Shown here: one piece after another, positions 36,461 through 48,825 of the stretch | Layout: each line of letters starts with the position of its first letter | Position numbering within the stretch: position 1 is the stretch's first letter | Source: Saccharum officinarum | Taxonomy: Eukaryota > Streptophyta > Magnoliopsida > Poales > Poaceae | Reading direction: 5' to 3' | DNA: 64,000 nt | NCBI GenBank assembly: GCA_020631735.1 | Contig: CM036223.1 | Span: 7,354,191-7,418,190 of the forward strand | The notes under the pieces: generated by a model | Database searches by the model: none | Told to the model about the DNA's origin: nothing | The model's input: only the letters and a program-made list of their open reading frames with translations | Position numbers and translations under genes: made by a program

Positions 36461-37676
36461 ATGGTGTCGTCTGGAAGTGGAAGCAGCGATATTGGCACCA
36501 CCAAGAGCCAGAGGTGGCGCGAGCTCCATGGCGAGCACTCTTGGAAGGGCCTCCTTGAGCCGCTGGACATGGACCTCCGCAAGTCCATCATCTCCTACGG
36601 CGAGCTCGTGGCGGCCACCAGCGACGGCTTCAACGACGAGGCGCACTCGCCGCACGCCGGCCTCTGCAGGTACGGCTACGACGACCTGCTGACCAAGTCG
36701 GGAGTGGCCGCCGCCAGCCTCTACAAGGTCACCAAGTTCGTCTACGCCTGGGAGAAGAAGAAGCCCACCTGGATAGGGTACGTCGCGGTGGCCACGGACG
36801 AGGGCGTGGCAGCTCTGGGGAGGCGCGACGTCGTGGTGGCGTGGCGCGGGTCCGCGACGGCCACCGAGTGGTTCAAGGACATCCTGTTCCTGCCGACGAA
36901 GCCCTGGCCGGCGCTGGGCCTGACGGAGTCCAAGTCGTTGGACCCTCAGCCAGCGTCCACAGTGGCTTCCTGTCCTTGTACACGGCGACCATCGACACCG
37001 CGGTCGCCGACTCCACGTTCGCCGTCAACAAGACCAGCGCCAGAGACCAGGTTCTTGAGGAGGTCAGGAGGCTGGTGGAGCTCTACAAGGACGAAGAGAC
37101 CAGCATCACCGTCGTCGGCCACAGCCTCGGCGCGGCGCTCTCCATCCTCAACGCCGTCGACCTCGTCGGCAACTGCGTGAACAATAATGCACCGGCCGCC
37201 AACGACGACGACTCCTCCGGCGCCGGCCGGCCTCCGTGCCCAGTGACGGCCATCGTGTTCGCGTGCCCACACGTCGGCAACGACGCTTTCAGGCACGCCT
37301 TCGCCTCGTTCAAGGACCTTAATGTCCTCCACGTCAAGAACCGCCAAGACGCCGTGCCGTTTCTGATGGACTGGTTGCATGACCTGGGCGTCACACTGCA
37401 CATCGACACACGGCCCGGTCGGACTACCTCAAGGAACCGAATCTTGTGACGGCCCACAACCTCGAGTGCTACCTGCATGGCGTCGCCGGCGAGGTGGGAA
37501 GCGACGGCGGCAAGCTCAAGCTGGTGGTGGACCGCGACGTGGCGCTTGTGAACAAGTACTCGGACGCACTTAAGGACGAGTACCATGTGCCGGCGAGCTG
37601 GTGGGTGACGCAGAACAAGAGCATGGTCAAGAACGACCAAGGCAAGTGGGAACTCAAGGATTTCGAGCACTACTGA
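36461..37676 (+). pseudogene. Class II phospholipase A1 (PLA1-II), two frameshifts
   Basis: A single-exon gene of family length (about 405 codons). PLA1-II enzymes are cytosolic acylhydrolases of the lipase class 3 fold that release fatty acids from the sn-1 position of glycerolipids. The first frame (from 36461) has [19 protein letters not shown] and DVVVAWRGS. After a one-base loss near 36935 the second frame holds [11 protein letters not shown] and the nucleophile elbow GHSLG (37117-37131). After another one-base loss near 37410 the third frame has [13 protein letters not shown] (catalytic His region), [14 protein letters not shown] and ends DFEHY. The Asp region (NRQDAVP) is present. No signal peptide. 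Apart from the two shifts nothing is missing, so it may be a recent pseudogene or contain sequence errors. Confidence 0.85.
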
Positions 37677-37865
37677 CCGATATGATGACCACACATCAAG
37701 CCTGCTTGCACTATATTGCTTGCCCTCTCATGCATGACTACTATATATCATGCATGGTTCGATTTGTATTGTACTGTTATTTTAGAGAATCTCTCTCTAT
37801 ATATATTATACGGTCAGGCTAATCTGTGGCCGGCCATATATATATAGAATAAGTAATTCTACCTA

Positions 37866-38475
37866 TGATCACTTCGATTTACAACGGGCTTCAGCCAAGC
37901 GCTGACTGTGTTCTGTGCGCCCAGGACGATGAGTCCATCGACCACCTTCAGGCCTCGTGCGTCTACACACGTGAGGTTTGGCACCGTCTACTTTCTCGTG
38001 TCGGCTTTCAGCACCTTGGACCGAGCGACGACTTTCTCCTGGCGGACTGGTGGCTACAGGCACGGACTCTTGTTCCGAACGCCTTCAGGCGCGGCTTCGA
38101 CTCATTTGTGCTGCTCGTTTCGTGAGAGATTTTGAAAGGAGCGCAACAGGAGGACATTTGACGGCAACAGCAGGATACCGACAAACCTACTCGCTCTCAT
38201 CCATGATGAGGGTGACTCCTGGATTGCAGCTGGCTTTCGGAGCCTGACGCCGCTGTTCGCGACCGTTGCTTAGTTCGGTCGCATCTCCCTAGTCGCAAAA
38301 TCGTTTAGCCTCTTAGCACAAAACTCTAAGCTCCACCGTTCGAGCTGGTGCCTCCTGTCAGTGTGTTGCCTGTATTTGGCCTATGGCAACTCGTCGTGTG
38401 GCCTCAACGGGATATGTAACTTTTTTCTTAACTTCTTTTAATGAAGTACGTGCAATGCACGTTTTCAAAAAAAAA
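37866..38475 (+). mobile_element. 5'-truncated LINE, zf-RVT end and poly-A tail
   Basis: The plus strand encodes CVLCAQDDESIDHLQASC followed by VWHRLLSRVG, the reverse-transcriptase zinc-binding (zf-RVT) region at the C-terminus of plant LINE ORF2. Further text in shifted frames resembles the family's C-terminal end. It closes with 'ttttaatgaagtacgtgca' and a poly-A run ending about 38475. The rest of the element is missing and the frame is broken, so this is a dead 5'-truncated insertion. Its target duplication was not identified. Confidence 0.75.
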
Positions 38476-39911
38476 TTACAATCATATTTATACTAATTTA
38501 TTTACGATACGATACATGTGCTATTATAACTCAGAATGACTATAGAAATATAAGCTATTCTACGGCTAGCTATAGAAATACGCCAAGAATTCAAAGTAGA
38601 TAGATTTGTGTAGGTTTTTATAAGTGGTGTCTGGCCTATAATTTTTAAGTATGGTCTAATTCACTCTCTTAGGTCATTAGGTATCACAATCCCTTCAGCT
38701 TCGCATAGATTGATGCATTCTATGATCTTGGCTTGTATAATGTTGATGAGGATACATGTTCAATCCATTTGTTGTTTTTCTATTGCCCTTAATTTGTATC
38801 GTGCAATTCATCTTCTTGAATTTGAGGAAGAGACTAGGTGCTAGAAGCTTTGGTTGTTTTCCATTAATCCAAGACGAGGATCAGAAAAAGGCAGTATTGT
38901 CATCTTAGCTTCCACCGTTACTATTGTTGATGAGTTGAAGAGTGCACGATCATGACTATATCATAGGGCACTTGGAGCTTGTTCCATTGGTCGACCTTTT
39001 TTACTTCTAATGGAACCATAACCATATGAGCCGTAGGGCTCTTGTGAACGCTCCACAATCCCGATGGGTTAAGCCAAGATCATTTTTTCTTTCTTTCACG
39101 AGACAAGTTGTTATCCAATTGACCAGAGAGTGAGCTCCGTTCACCTTGTTTGGTGTATCTCCATGTCATAGGAAGCATCTCCTTAGTCAGTAAATACTGT
39201 TGACACGTGTAGGTGGCCAAACAGACCGTTCGACACAGGTCTGGTAAAATCACAGCTCGATGAGACTAGGCTAGGTACGGCACGCCGGGTCACCGAGCTG
39301 TGCTAGAGGGCTTTATGCCTGGCCATTGGCCCAAGCATGGCACACCGAGCCGATTTTCGAGCCGAGCTGGCCCAATAGGCACGATCTGCGGAAGTAGGTC
39401 AGGCCAGCTCGAGGCCCACGTCTTTGTGCCGCTACCGCTTCCATGGCCCTGCCGCCGTGCCGTGAAACCGGGGGAGGTGGTCAGGGTAGATACTGCGAGA
39501 GGCGACTAGCGGGACGAGTGAAGATGCGGTCGACGTGCTTGAGGTCGGTGCCTCGCCCGTGTGCTCGAGGCTAGCCCCTATGGTCGTGAGGCACGGGCGG
39601 GGAGGAGGCGATGACATAGGGCCGAGGAGTTGAGGCAAAGGCGGCCTAGCGATGTGAGAAGGGGAGGTGGGTGACAGCAGCTGGCGATGTGCTTCGCCCA
39701 CTCGTCCGTTGGCTCAACGCGGGTAGAACTCACGGGTCATGATTCACGAGTGGGAGACGACACGGGTGGGAATTGGGGAATGACCGAGTGGGTGAATTGG
39801 GACCGGTTAGGGTTAGAGTTGAGGTGTTGGGTTGTAGGGATGTTGGCCTGTTAAGTGGTTATTAGTAGGCTGGTACTAGACCAAGGCTATTTAATGTGCC
39901 ACCCGTTGTGT
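38476..39911. other. Intergenic, no gene seen
   Basis: Only short ORFs. 39200-39420 is rich in repeated gcacgcc/ggcccaa/gagccga motifs reminiscent of hAT subtermini, without defined ends. Confidence 0.4.
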
Positions 39912-42273
39912 CTAGGTGTAACACCTCTAGTGTTACAGGCCGCTTAGCACCTCGCTTAAAACCTAAGAGAAATTATCACAACAAGTTCCGCGGATTTCAG
40001 ATTTTAAACCCATGTGAAATGACAAACAAATCCCATGCGACTCACTTGGTGGTTGAGAGGAATCAATACAAATCCAAGTTAAGTATTTAGCGCTAACTGC
40101 TGGTGAAAATCCTAATAAGAAAAATATAACATGTAGATTTAATCGTTCGGCACGGAAAGCAAGTTCGTTAAGCAAAAATAAATTTTAGCGTGAGCAAGTT
40201 ATTATGAATATGAAAGTGCGACTTTAATTTTGGGGAACTAACTAAATAAAAATATATAGAGAGCTATATATACACTTACGTATTTGATTTGATAAGCATG
40301 CTTGATATAAATATATATGAACATACATTGGATATATGCATGTATATATGTAGATTAGTGACAAATAAAGTTCAAAAGGCAGGCACACAAGGCACGCACA
40401 CACGCATGCACCTGCACTCTTGTCCCTTGCCTGCCCATTTGCTGTTGCTGCATTTATGCATAGCTTACTTGCACGCACATGCTGCGGCTCTGGCCGCTGC
40501 TCGCTGCTCCCTGCCGTCGTCTAGCCGCTGCCGCACCCGTGACCCGCCCTGCTCCGCCCGTCCTCGCTGCGCTGTGCCTCTGCCGCGCCATGTGCGCCCC
40601 TGCCTGCTTGAGTCCGTGGAGCTGCTGCGCTGCTCCCTTGCCGCTGCCTTCTTATGCGTGTCCCCCAGCTCCACTCACTTTCTCGCTCGCGCTCGCTCTC
40701 TTTTTTCTCCTTGCTGCGACGCGAGCACCCACCTTGGACGGACCGAGCTCAGCAAGTCCGCGGCCACCGCTCGTTCCACCACCGTAGCCTGTCATGGAAG
40801 CTAGCTAGCCAGGCAATCCACATTGAGCCTCATGTGTCCACTGTCGCTGGCCAATTTTGATTTCCATGGCCGCCGGTCACCTCGCCACCGTAACAGAGCA
40901 CGATTTGGGGGTAAGCTGCTGTCTTCGATTCCGTTCCAATTCCTTGCAGCCGTAGTCTATGACCAATCTGGAGACCATGCTGCGCACGCAGGTTTTGCCG
41001 GACGACCCACCTACAACGAAGTGACGCGAACGTGCCACCCTCGGTGCGCCGCCGCATCTTCGCCACGCACGTGGCTAGCATGGCTCGGCTCATCTCCGTC
41101 CCGCTCGAGACTGCCGCAGAATCCTGGGTGAGCCCCTTCAGCTCCGAGAACCCTTTCCTTGCCGGTTCGTCGCCTCGCTTCGCTGGGACGCCGTCGCCGC
41201 AGCCATGAACACACGTGCCTAGCCAGGCCCTGGCGCGCCCTGGGCTGCACCACCGCCGCCATCAGGTGCGCGCAAGTGTAGGATAGGTTCCCCGCTGCTC
41301 GTTGCTCGCCCGCGAGCATGCTGCCGGCCGGCCGAGCCGCGGCCACTGCGTGATTTGCGTCCGCGAGCATCCTGTTCTTTACGTGCATGGGATAAAGAAC
41401 AGAGAGGAGTGGGGGTGGAAAGGAAGAGGAATCTGAGGGGTTTTGTGAGAAACCGTGAGGGATGCATGAATAGTAAAAAGGGATAATGAAAGTTTAAAAG
41501 AAGTTTGGGGTACCCAACGCAGTTATGCCTATTAGCTTCTTCCTTTTTTTTAGAGATGGATCAAATTGATTCGATTTTGTAAATCGGTTTAAATTCGAAA
41601 TGAAGTCCAAAAATCATGATTCTAGTTTTGTTAGACTCGTGATAATGTCTACTTTGTGATAGAGTAAAATATATCACCTAGCACTTATTATTTTTAGGTC
41701 TGCAATAAATAACTAAATGTGCTTATATAATTGTTGGGCTATTTTTAGTGGCCGTTTGGTAAATGGGTTTGACCTAAAACTTTTACACTAGGTCAAAATA
41801 AGTATAAATCACCTCCTGTCATTTTTGGAGCCTCTGAATAGGTCCGATGAATAAAGTTTAGACTGTTCTTGCTCTAACCGTTGGTATGCTTTTGCCCACA
41901 TAGTTGTATAATATTTGTAGGAGTTCACTAATTATTCTAAAATGCTTAATATTGTTAAGAATAAACTTGTGAGAATTTTTGTAAGCAAATGATAAAAGTG
42001 TTGACTCTAAAAAGTTTACAGTAAACTCTGAATGTCATTATCTGCTCTCTGAAATTTTTATAGCTCCAAAATACTTAGTTTGCTAGGATAGCTAATGAGC
42101 CTAGTTTAAATATCTATTAAATCGATAAAATGGATAAAGCAACATATTGGGTCCGAGTAACTAAGACGCGTGTCAGAAAATAAAGCTATACTCGTCGACG
42201 GGGTTACCAGGCTAGTGCGTTGGCCATTAGAGTTAGTTCATTAGATTGAGAGCACGATCGTATTTTAAGTATT

Positions 42274-43422
42274 TGTCGGTGTTCGGACCGAGGGGGGTCC
42301 TAAACCAACGAGTAAATGCTGCGTGACTCTTTTCTGGATGGTGATGCAAGGAGAACACACGGGGGTTTATCCTGGTTCGGGCAAAAGAAGGCCCTACGTC
42401 CAGCGGGGGGGAGAGGTTTGTATTTCCTTGCACCGAGGTGCTCGTGTAGGGGTTACAAGCAGGCGAGAGAGGGTGTCGAGCCCAAGTCTCAAAGAGAAAA
42501 AAAGGAGAAAGGCCGTTGCTTGAGATGTTGATCTCTTGCTTTTCGTTGTTCGGTCGGGTGGTTGGTTGTTTCGTCTTCTTTTCGTTCGTCTGTTCGTTGG
42601 TTGGTTCGTTCGTCCGCCCCCCTCTGTCGAACCCAGGCCTACCCTTTTATAAGGCGAGAGGAGGCCAAGCCAAGGGGAGCCTTGAGATGATGCTTTGTCG
42701 ATTCCTGTTGAGTTGACTGTAGCGACGTGCCTTCGGAATGGCCGGCCATCCCTGGGTACCCTGACGTTGTGGGAGACAAGATGGCGGAATGACCCAGAGC
42801 GCCATGCCATACCGTCCTTCGAACTAAGCCGAGCGTCGAAGCTGGGTCGAGGCCGGGTCGAGGTTGGATGGATAAGGCCGAATCCCTGATATTGCGGGGA
42901 ACGGACCTTGTCTTATCCTCCCTCGAGGGTGATTGACGGTGAACAGTGTGCGGTAAGGTGGGTACAGTGACGGGTTTCACCTCCCATCACGGGATGGGCG
43001 GTAAAATAGTGAGACTCGACGTGGGTATTGTTCCCACGTTGGTCCATGCCGCAACCATGCCGGTAGGTGGTAGTAGGTACCCGCATTGAATGCTATGGCT
43101 TTCGTCCCGGGGTAGGTAAAGAAAACGCGTCGAGGAGCCGGGGCGCGGTCGAGGCGCCCCGTCGAGCGGGCCTCGTACGAGTCGGAGCCGGGGCGCGGTC
43201 GAGGCGCCCCGTCGAGCGGGCCTCGTACGAGTCGGAGCCGGGGCGCGGTCGAGGCATCCCGTCGAGCGGGCCTCGTACGAGTCGGAGCCGAGGCGCGGTC
43301 GAGGCGCCCCGTTGAGCGGGCCGCGTGATACTCGGCCGAGGTGGGCTATCTTTCATTGCGGTTTCGGTTATGTTAGTGTTTTGGCGATAGCTGTGGGTAC
43401 CCCCGTACTGTTGGTACCGACA
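42274..43422 (-). repeat. 3' LTR of the Tat element
   Basis: 1149 bp with four units of a 50 bp minisatellite at 43135-43325. The minus-strand TATA box (TATAAAAG) is at 42644-42651. By eye it differs from the right LTR at only about half a dozen bases outside the minisatellite. Confidence 0.93.
43135..43325. repeat. 50 bp minisatellite in the 3' LTR, about 4 units
   Basis: The unit starts gagccggggcgcggtcgagg and ends ctcgtacgagtcg. The fourth unit is diverged at its end. The right LTR has about six units at 55429-55719. Confidence 0.9.
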
Positions 43423-43435
43423 GTAGCCCCCGAGC
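43423..43435 (-). other. Polypurine tract of the Tat element
   Basis: The minus strand reads GCTCGGGGGCTAC directly before the TGTCGG start of the 3' LTR, as in other grass Tat-type elements. Confidence 0.6.
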
Positions 43436-43626
43436 CTTTGGGTGAGTGTGTGATCACTCTCCCAGAGGCTGGTCAGAACTGGAGTCGTGGCGTCGTGATT
43501 TTTTCCGGTGGGGGCGCGCGAGCGCACCCGCCGGGTGTAGCCCCCGAGGCCTCGGTGGAGTATGGAGACTCCTCCGAGGTCTTGTACGCGTTTGATTGGG
43601 GAACGTTTCGTTGTGGTCAAGCCCCC

Positions 43627-44610
43627 GAGCCTCGCGCGCACGAGGTCGATCAGGGTCTCGGTCGTCTTTTGCTGTGCGACCCTCGCGCTCCTTTTTCGAA
43701 AAAAGGAAGAGGGGTGGAGAATGTCGTACTACCCTCATTTGGGCCCGAGTTACGACTATCTCCGGTGAGCTGCTAGCGGGTGAATTCGAGTGAGAACCCG
43801 TGCCCCGTTCGTTAGGGGTCAGCTAGTGGCCTGGAGGCGCCCTCAAAAATGCCAAGAAGTGGTCGTGTGGATCTCGATTCCCTTCGACAGGATTCGAGGG
43901 CTCGATGCCTCCCCGGAGGGATTCCTACCACAACCTTCTCCTTCGGCCTCGAATACGTCCTGGGGTGCCTCGAGAGCGCGGCTCGAGCCCTTGGCCATGT
44001 ACGGGCGCACCCTGGGTCATCCCTAACTCTGTTGCTCGAGGGCAGCTGTCGAACCCCGTTCGAGGGCCAGCTTTCGCTCCCTCGAGACTTATTGCGGGCT
44101 TCGCACCCATTTTTGCGGTCGAGACCCCGAGCCTCGCACGCACGAGGTCGATCAGAGTCCCGGCCGTCTTTCGCGACCCTCACGCTCCTTTTTCGAGAAA
44201 AGGAGGAGGGGTGGAGAATGTCGTACTACCCTCGTTTGGGCCCGAGTTCCGACGATCCCCGGTGAGCTGCTAACGGGAGAATTCGAGTGAGAACCTGTGC
44301 CCCGTTCGTTAGGGGTCGGCTAGTGGCCCGGAGGCGCCCTCAAAAATGCCAAGAAGTGGTTGTGTGGATCTCGATTCCCTTCGACAGGATTCGAGGGCTC
44401 GATGCCTCCCCCGGAGGGATTCCTACCACAACCTTCTCCTTCGGCCTCGAATACGTCCTAGGGTGCCTCGAGAGCGCGGCTCGAGCCCTTGGCCATGTAC
44501 GGGCGCACCCTGGGTCGTCCCTAACTCTGTTGCTCGAGGTCAGCTGTCGAACCCCTTTCGAGGGCCAGCTTTCGCTCCCTCGAGACTTATTGCGGGCTTC
44601 GCACCCATTT
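43627..44610. repeat. 502 bp tandem duplication between 3' LTR and antisense gene
   Basis: Two copies with period 502, each starting gagcctcgcrcgcacgaggtc and ending near 'cttcgcacccattt' (first copy to about 44114, second to about 44610). The copies differ at a small number of bases. The DNA is rich in ctcgag and tcgagg motifs and not coding. Confidence 0.9.
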
Positions 44611-44810
44611 ACCACGTACCTGGGGATATTTCGTTGGCTGAGCGCGTTTTTTCGGGAGACGAGATCGGCGCGATAGCGGCATATGGTTACGATGTGGGGA
44701 GCAGCCACGTGCCCAGTTCCTGCGAGATATAAGGAAACGGTTAGGTGAGCGCATTTAATGCGGGAAACTGTTCCTACCTTCTCGCGCGGCCGTTGGGCTT
44801 CCGTCTGGGC

Positions 44811-44818
44811 ATATAAAG
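44811..44818 (+). promoter_or_regulatory. TATA box of the antisense gene in the Tat element
   Basis: ATATAAAG within gggcatataaagctaagg, about 150 bp before the ATG at 44965. It is the only good TATA box between the tandem duplication and the start codon and is correctly oriented for the plus-strand gene. Confidence 0.6.
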
Positions 44819-44964
44819 CTAAGGCCTAGGGGTCTACGTTCCCCACCGATCGCTTGCGTCCCTGCAATCCTTTGCCTTAGACATCCCCTGCCACATCGCG
44901 TTCTCCGCCCGTATCGCCGCAGCCACCGCATCCTTTCCTTCCATCCCCCCTTCCGACGACATCG

Positions 44965-47900
44965 ATGGCAGGAAAGAGCCAGATCCTCCCCGCCGACGAC
45001 TGGGCCGCCTCCTCGGTGACGGAGAGGAGGTTGGAGGAGTTGGTCGAGGACGGGCTGCTGTGGCCGAGGACGAACTTGTTGCAGCCGGAGTGGATGGCGC
45101 CGCCCCCTGCCCATCGGGAGCCAGCGCCCCCTGAAGGGTACGTGGTGAGCTTCGTCAGCTTTCATGAGCGGGGGTTCGGCGTGCCGGCGTCGGTCTTCAT
45201 GCGCGCGCTCCTCCACCACTACCGGGTGGAACTTCATCACCTTTCCCCCAACGCCGTCGCGCAGGCCGCCATCTTCGCGGCGGTCTGCGAGGGCTACCTC
45301 GGGGTGGAGCCGCAGTGGAACCTGTGGCTTCACCTTTTCAAGGCCGAGCTCTTCGCCAAGAGGGCGGGGGAGAAAGGCGTCCTGTGCGCGGCCCGAGTTG
45401 GGAGCTGCGTGCTACAGGTGAGATCGGGTCGGACGGATCTATATATCTCGGCCCGCCTCATCTCCTCGAACAGTGGGTGGCACGAGGGTTGGTTCTACCT
45501 CCGCAATGATGAAAATCAGTTGCCGAGGTACACCGGCCGCGTGCTGACTGCTCGAGAGGAGCATTGGTCGTACGGAGTGCCCGAGGCCGAGAAGACGCGC
45601 TTGGATCCGCTGCTGGCGGCGCTGCAGCAGCTTCGCCTTCGGGGCCTAACGGCTGCGGCGGTGGCTGCGGCCTTCCATCGCCGCAGAGTGATGCCGTTGT
45701 GCCGGCGTCGTCTCCGCCTAGACCAGATGACTCCGGAGGCGAACCTGGAGGGTACCCGGATGTCCCACGAATCCCTCACCCTTGAGGAGGTCCTCCAGCG
45801 GGCTCGCCGGATGGTCGGGAACTTCAAGGCGGAGGAGGCCAATCAGGTTCCCATGAGGCCTACCGAAGGGTGCGAATCCGTGGTACGTATCTCGAGGCTG
45901 AGGTATTGCTATTCTTGTTTTTCTGTGGATTTTGCTGATGTGGTCGAGGCCGGCGTGTAGGATTTGTCGGCGTTGCGAGAAACGCGCCCACCAGTCCCGG
46001 AGGACCGGCCCGCCCAGGAGGCTCGACGCCTGCATGCCGCCCAGAAGAAGCAGGCCAAGGAGACGGCCAAGAAGCGGGCGGTCCGCAAGGCCAAAGAGGC
46101 AGAGGCGTTGAAGAAGCGCCGGCGCCAGCAGACCATGGACGGAGTGTCCCTGTCGCTGTCGCCTTCCGAGACGGTCTCGGGGGAGGACGACGGCAGCAGC
46201 GACGAAGATGATGATGCCCTGTCGCGGTATGAGATTGCGACCAGGCTGGGCGACCTTCCCGACATTCGCCCCCTGCTGGAGCCCATCGGGGGGGCGTCCT
46301 CCTCGGTCGTCGTGGTCGAGGAGGTCGAGGGGAAGAAGGTGGGGAAGGAAGCCGGGCCCTCGACGGGAGGGGCCGTTTTACCCCGGTCCTGGCGAGAGGG
46401 GTCGACGGGGACGCCCGCACCAGCCGGGGCCTCGCAAGCTCCGGCAGGGGCGGAAGCGGCGGTACCGGCGTCGTCATCGGCGGCGGCGCCGGCGGGCGTA
46501 AGGACCCGAGGCCAGCTGGCCTCGGAAGCACAGAGGGCGCAGGGCGGTGTACCGGCCGGGGCTCCCAGGAGTGCTCGACCTTCTGGTGAGGCCGCCGCGA
46601 GGCCACCAGCGGCCGTCCCGGGAGGCTCGAGCCGCGCAGGGTCGAGGTACTTGGTGCCGATTTCCGGGTAAGTATCTCAGCTTGGTTGTCCTGCCTTTCC
46701 CAAAGTCCGTTGGCCGACAATTCTTCTCACTTCGCAGGCTGAAGCGGAAGGCGGAGCCGATGGGGCCTACCCCTGTGAAGTCGCTGTGAGCCGGCGCCGT
46801 TGTCCTCAACCGGTCGGCGGAGCAGGACGCGGCCTGGGTCCGTCAGGTCGAGGCCGCGAAAGGGCGCCTGCGACAACGGCAGGGGTCAGCCGACGCCACG
46901 GCGGTTGCCGGCCCGGAGCCTGCCGTCGAGGGGTCCGAACCGGTAAAGGCGGCGGCGCTTGACGTAGTCGAGGCGGGACCCAGGTCGTCGGGGACGGCCG
47001 AGGCTGCCGTTGCGGTTGCGACGGGCGAGGCACCCGTCCACGACGCGGAGCGGGCGGGTGCTGACGTGACCATGGAGGAGGTCGCGTCGGCGTCAGGGCA
47101 AGAGACGGCCCGGGCGAGGGGGTCGCAGCCGCAACAAGGCCCGTTGGCAGAGCCAGCGGGCATGGTGGAGGTCGGGGCGGTCGAGCCCCTATCCGAAGCA
47201 CCAGAAGAAGAAGCGCCGGTTCCGGAGGTGCCAACGGTCGAGGCGCGGGCACCGGCGCCGTCGTCGGTCGAGGCGCCGGCTCCAGAAGCGCCGGCGGTCG
47301 TAAGTGCCCGCCCTCACGTTTCCCTCGACAACATCCCCCTGGACAAGGGAAAACAAGCGATGAGGGTCGAGGGGGGTGAGGTCACGGACCAGGCTGGTGT
47401 CGCGACGGCCGTTGGAGAGGTGGATACCGCGGGCGAGGCTGGTCCTTCCGCGGAACCAGGAGACGCCCCGGCCGGGTCATCTTCGTCGTGGCCCGACATC
47501 GCCGCGCTGGCGATAGCGCGGGCAGAGACGGAGCTGCCGAGGTAGGGGGCCGTCCCTTGAGTTCAGGGACGCTATGAACCCCGACGCCGAGCCCATCTTT
47601 GTCTTGAGCGACAAAGATGAAGTGCACCGATGGGAATACCTCGAGGGCGTCCGCCAGCACCTTGACCGGTTGCTCCGAGTGGCGTCCGGTGCCGTGCGGA
47701 GTATGGGGGATGCCACCGAGGTATGATCGACCCGTCGGCTTTCTTGATGTGTTTTTTCCTCGGATTTGTGACCTTTTCGAATTGCGTTCAGGAGCTGAAG
47801 GAGTACTCCCGCCGCAAGTCGCTCTTCATCCGGGACGAGAGTGGCGTGTGGGGCGCGCTGTCCCAGCAACGGGTCCTGGTCGAGGAGGCCCAGAAACAGC

Positions 47901-48825
47901 TATCCAATCGGAACGCCGAGATGGCTGAGCTGCGCGTCGCATACGCCGTGGTGAAAGAAGAGGCGACGCAGGCATGGGCGGCCGAGGCCGTGATGCGCAC
48001 TAGCCTGGACAAGGCTCGGGAGGAGGCTGCCCAGGCGCGCAGGGACCTCGAGCCCTTGTCTGCGCGGGTGAGGGAGCTCGAGGAGGATGTCTCCCAGGTT
48101 GGCCTTCAGCGCGACGCCTTCCACGCCGAGATCACGACGCTGCAGGGAGCCGTCCAAGAGAAGGACGCAGCTCTCGAGTCTGCTCGGCAGGAGGTCGAGG
48201 CGCTAAAGGCAGCCATCCGTGACAAGGACAGCGCCTTCCTGGGGCTCGAGCGAACGTGTGGGGGGCTCCGCGACGAGGTCGTGGGCCTGCGGACCCATAT
48301 CGAGGGTAAGTGTGATTGTTATAGTCACGACGTTGAAGGCCCCGTGTTGGGCACTAATTTGTTTGTCGTGTTTTAGAGCTGGAGAGAGAGAACCGAGAGG
48401 CCCAATCGTGTGCCAACTCCTTCCAGAGCCTCTTCGAAGCCGAGGTCCGGAGGACCCAACTTCTCCAGGGTGCAATCACCACCGTGTGTGATGGCCTAGG
48501 GGTCGAGCCCGACGTCGACACCGGGGAAGATGTTCCGGGGAACTCCTTCATCCGACGGATGGTGGCGCTGGGCCGCCTTGCCCGGGAGAAGATACGGAAC
48601 GGCCTCCATCACGGCGTGAAGAGGGCGCTGGCCGTCGTCCATTCGGGGTTCGTGTTTGACATGAGGCTCGTTGCCGAGGGCTTCATCACAGACCCCGATC
48701 GGACAGACGAGGAGAACGAGGATGCCTGCGTGGAGCTGATCGAAGCCGCCGAAGAACCTGGAAGTCGTCTGGCCTCGCTTTTTGAAGCCGAGGTGGTTCC
48801 GCCTGCCGACGACGAAGGCCTGTGA
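44965..48825 (+). pseudogene. Antisense gene of the Tat element: Transposase_28-like domain plus coiled coil, five exons
   Basis: Five exons on the strand opposite gag-pol: 44965-45882, 45961-46667, 46738-47720, 47792-48305 and 48377-48825. Introns are 78, 70, 71 and 71 nt, all GT-AG with good donors (GTACGT, GTAAGT, GTATGA, GTAAGT). Exon 1 has SSVTERRLEELVEDGLL, then GYVVSFVSFHERGFGVPASV and LLHHYRVELHHLSPNAVAQ, the features of the plant 'putative gypsy-type transposon' domain (Pfam PF04195, Transposase_28). Exon 2 is charged and low-complexity; exon 3 is Ala/Glu/Pro-rich; exon 4 is a long coiled coil; exon 5 ends PPADDEGL. The reading frame is broken by a TGA at 46787-46789 and a one-base shift near 47540, otherwise open for about 1190 codons. 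Its molecular role is unknown. It converges on gag-pol, whose stop is at 49509. Confidence 0.75.

Noticed and set aside
40289..41388. ORFs of 100-170 codons in the GC-rich stretch left of the Tat element
   Set aside because: They lie inside the solo LTR, are Ala/Arg/Pro/Leu-rich in all frames and show no domain or splice pattern.
43135..43325. CRISPR-like appearance of the 50 bp repeats
   Set aside because: Head-to-tail minisatellite without spacers, inside a plant retrotransposon LTR.
43067..43776. ORFs over the LTR minisatellite and adjacent tandem duplication (both strands), also 55271-55915
   Set aside because: Products of the 50 bp repeat, whose period is not a multiple of three and which is open in several frames.
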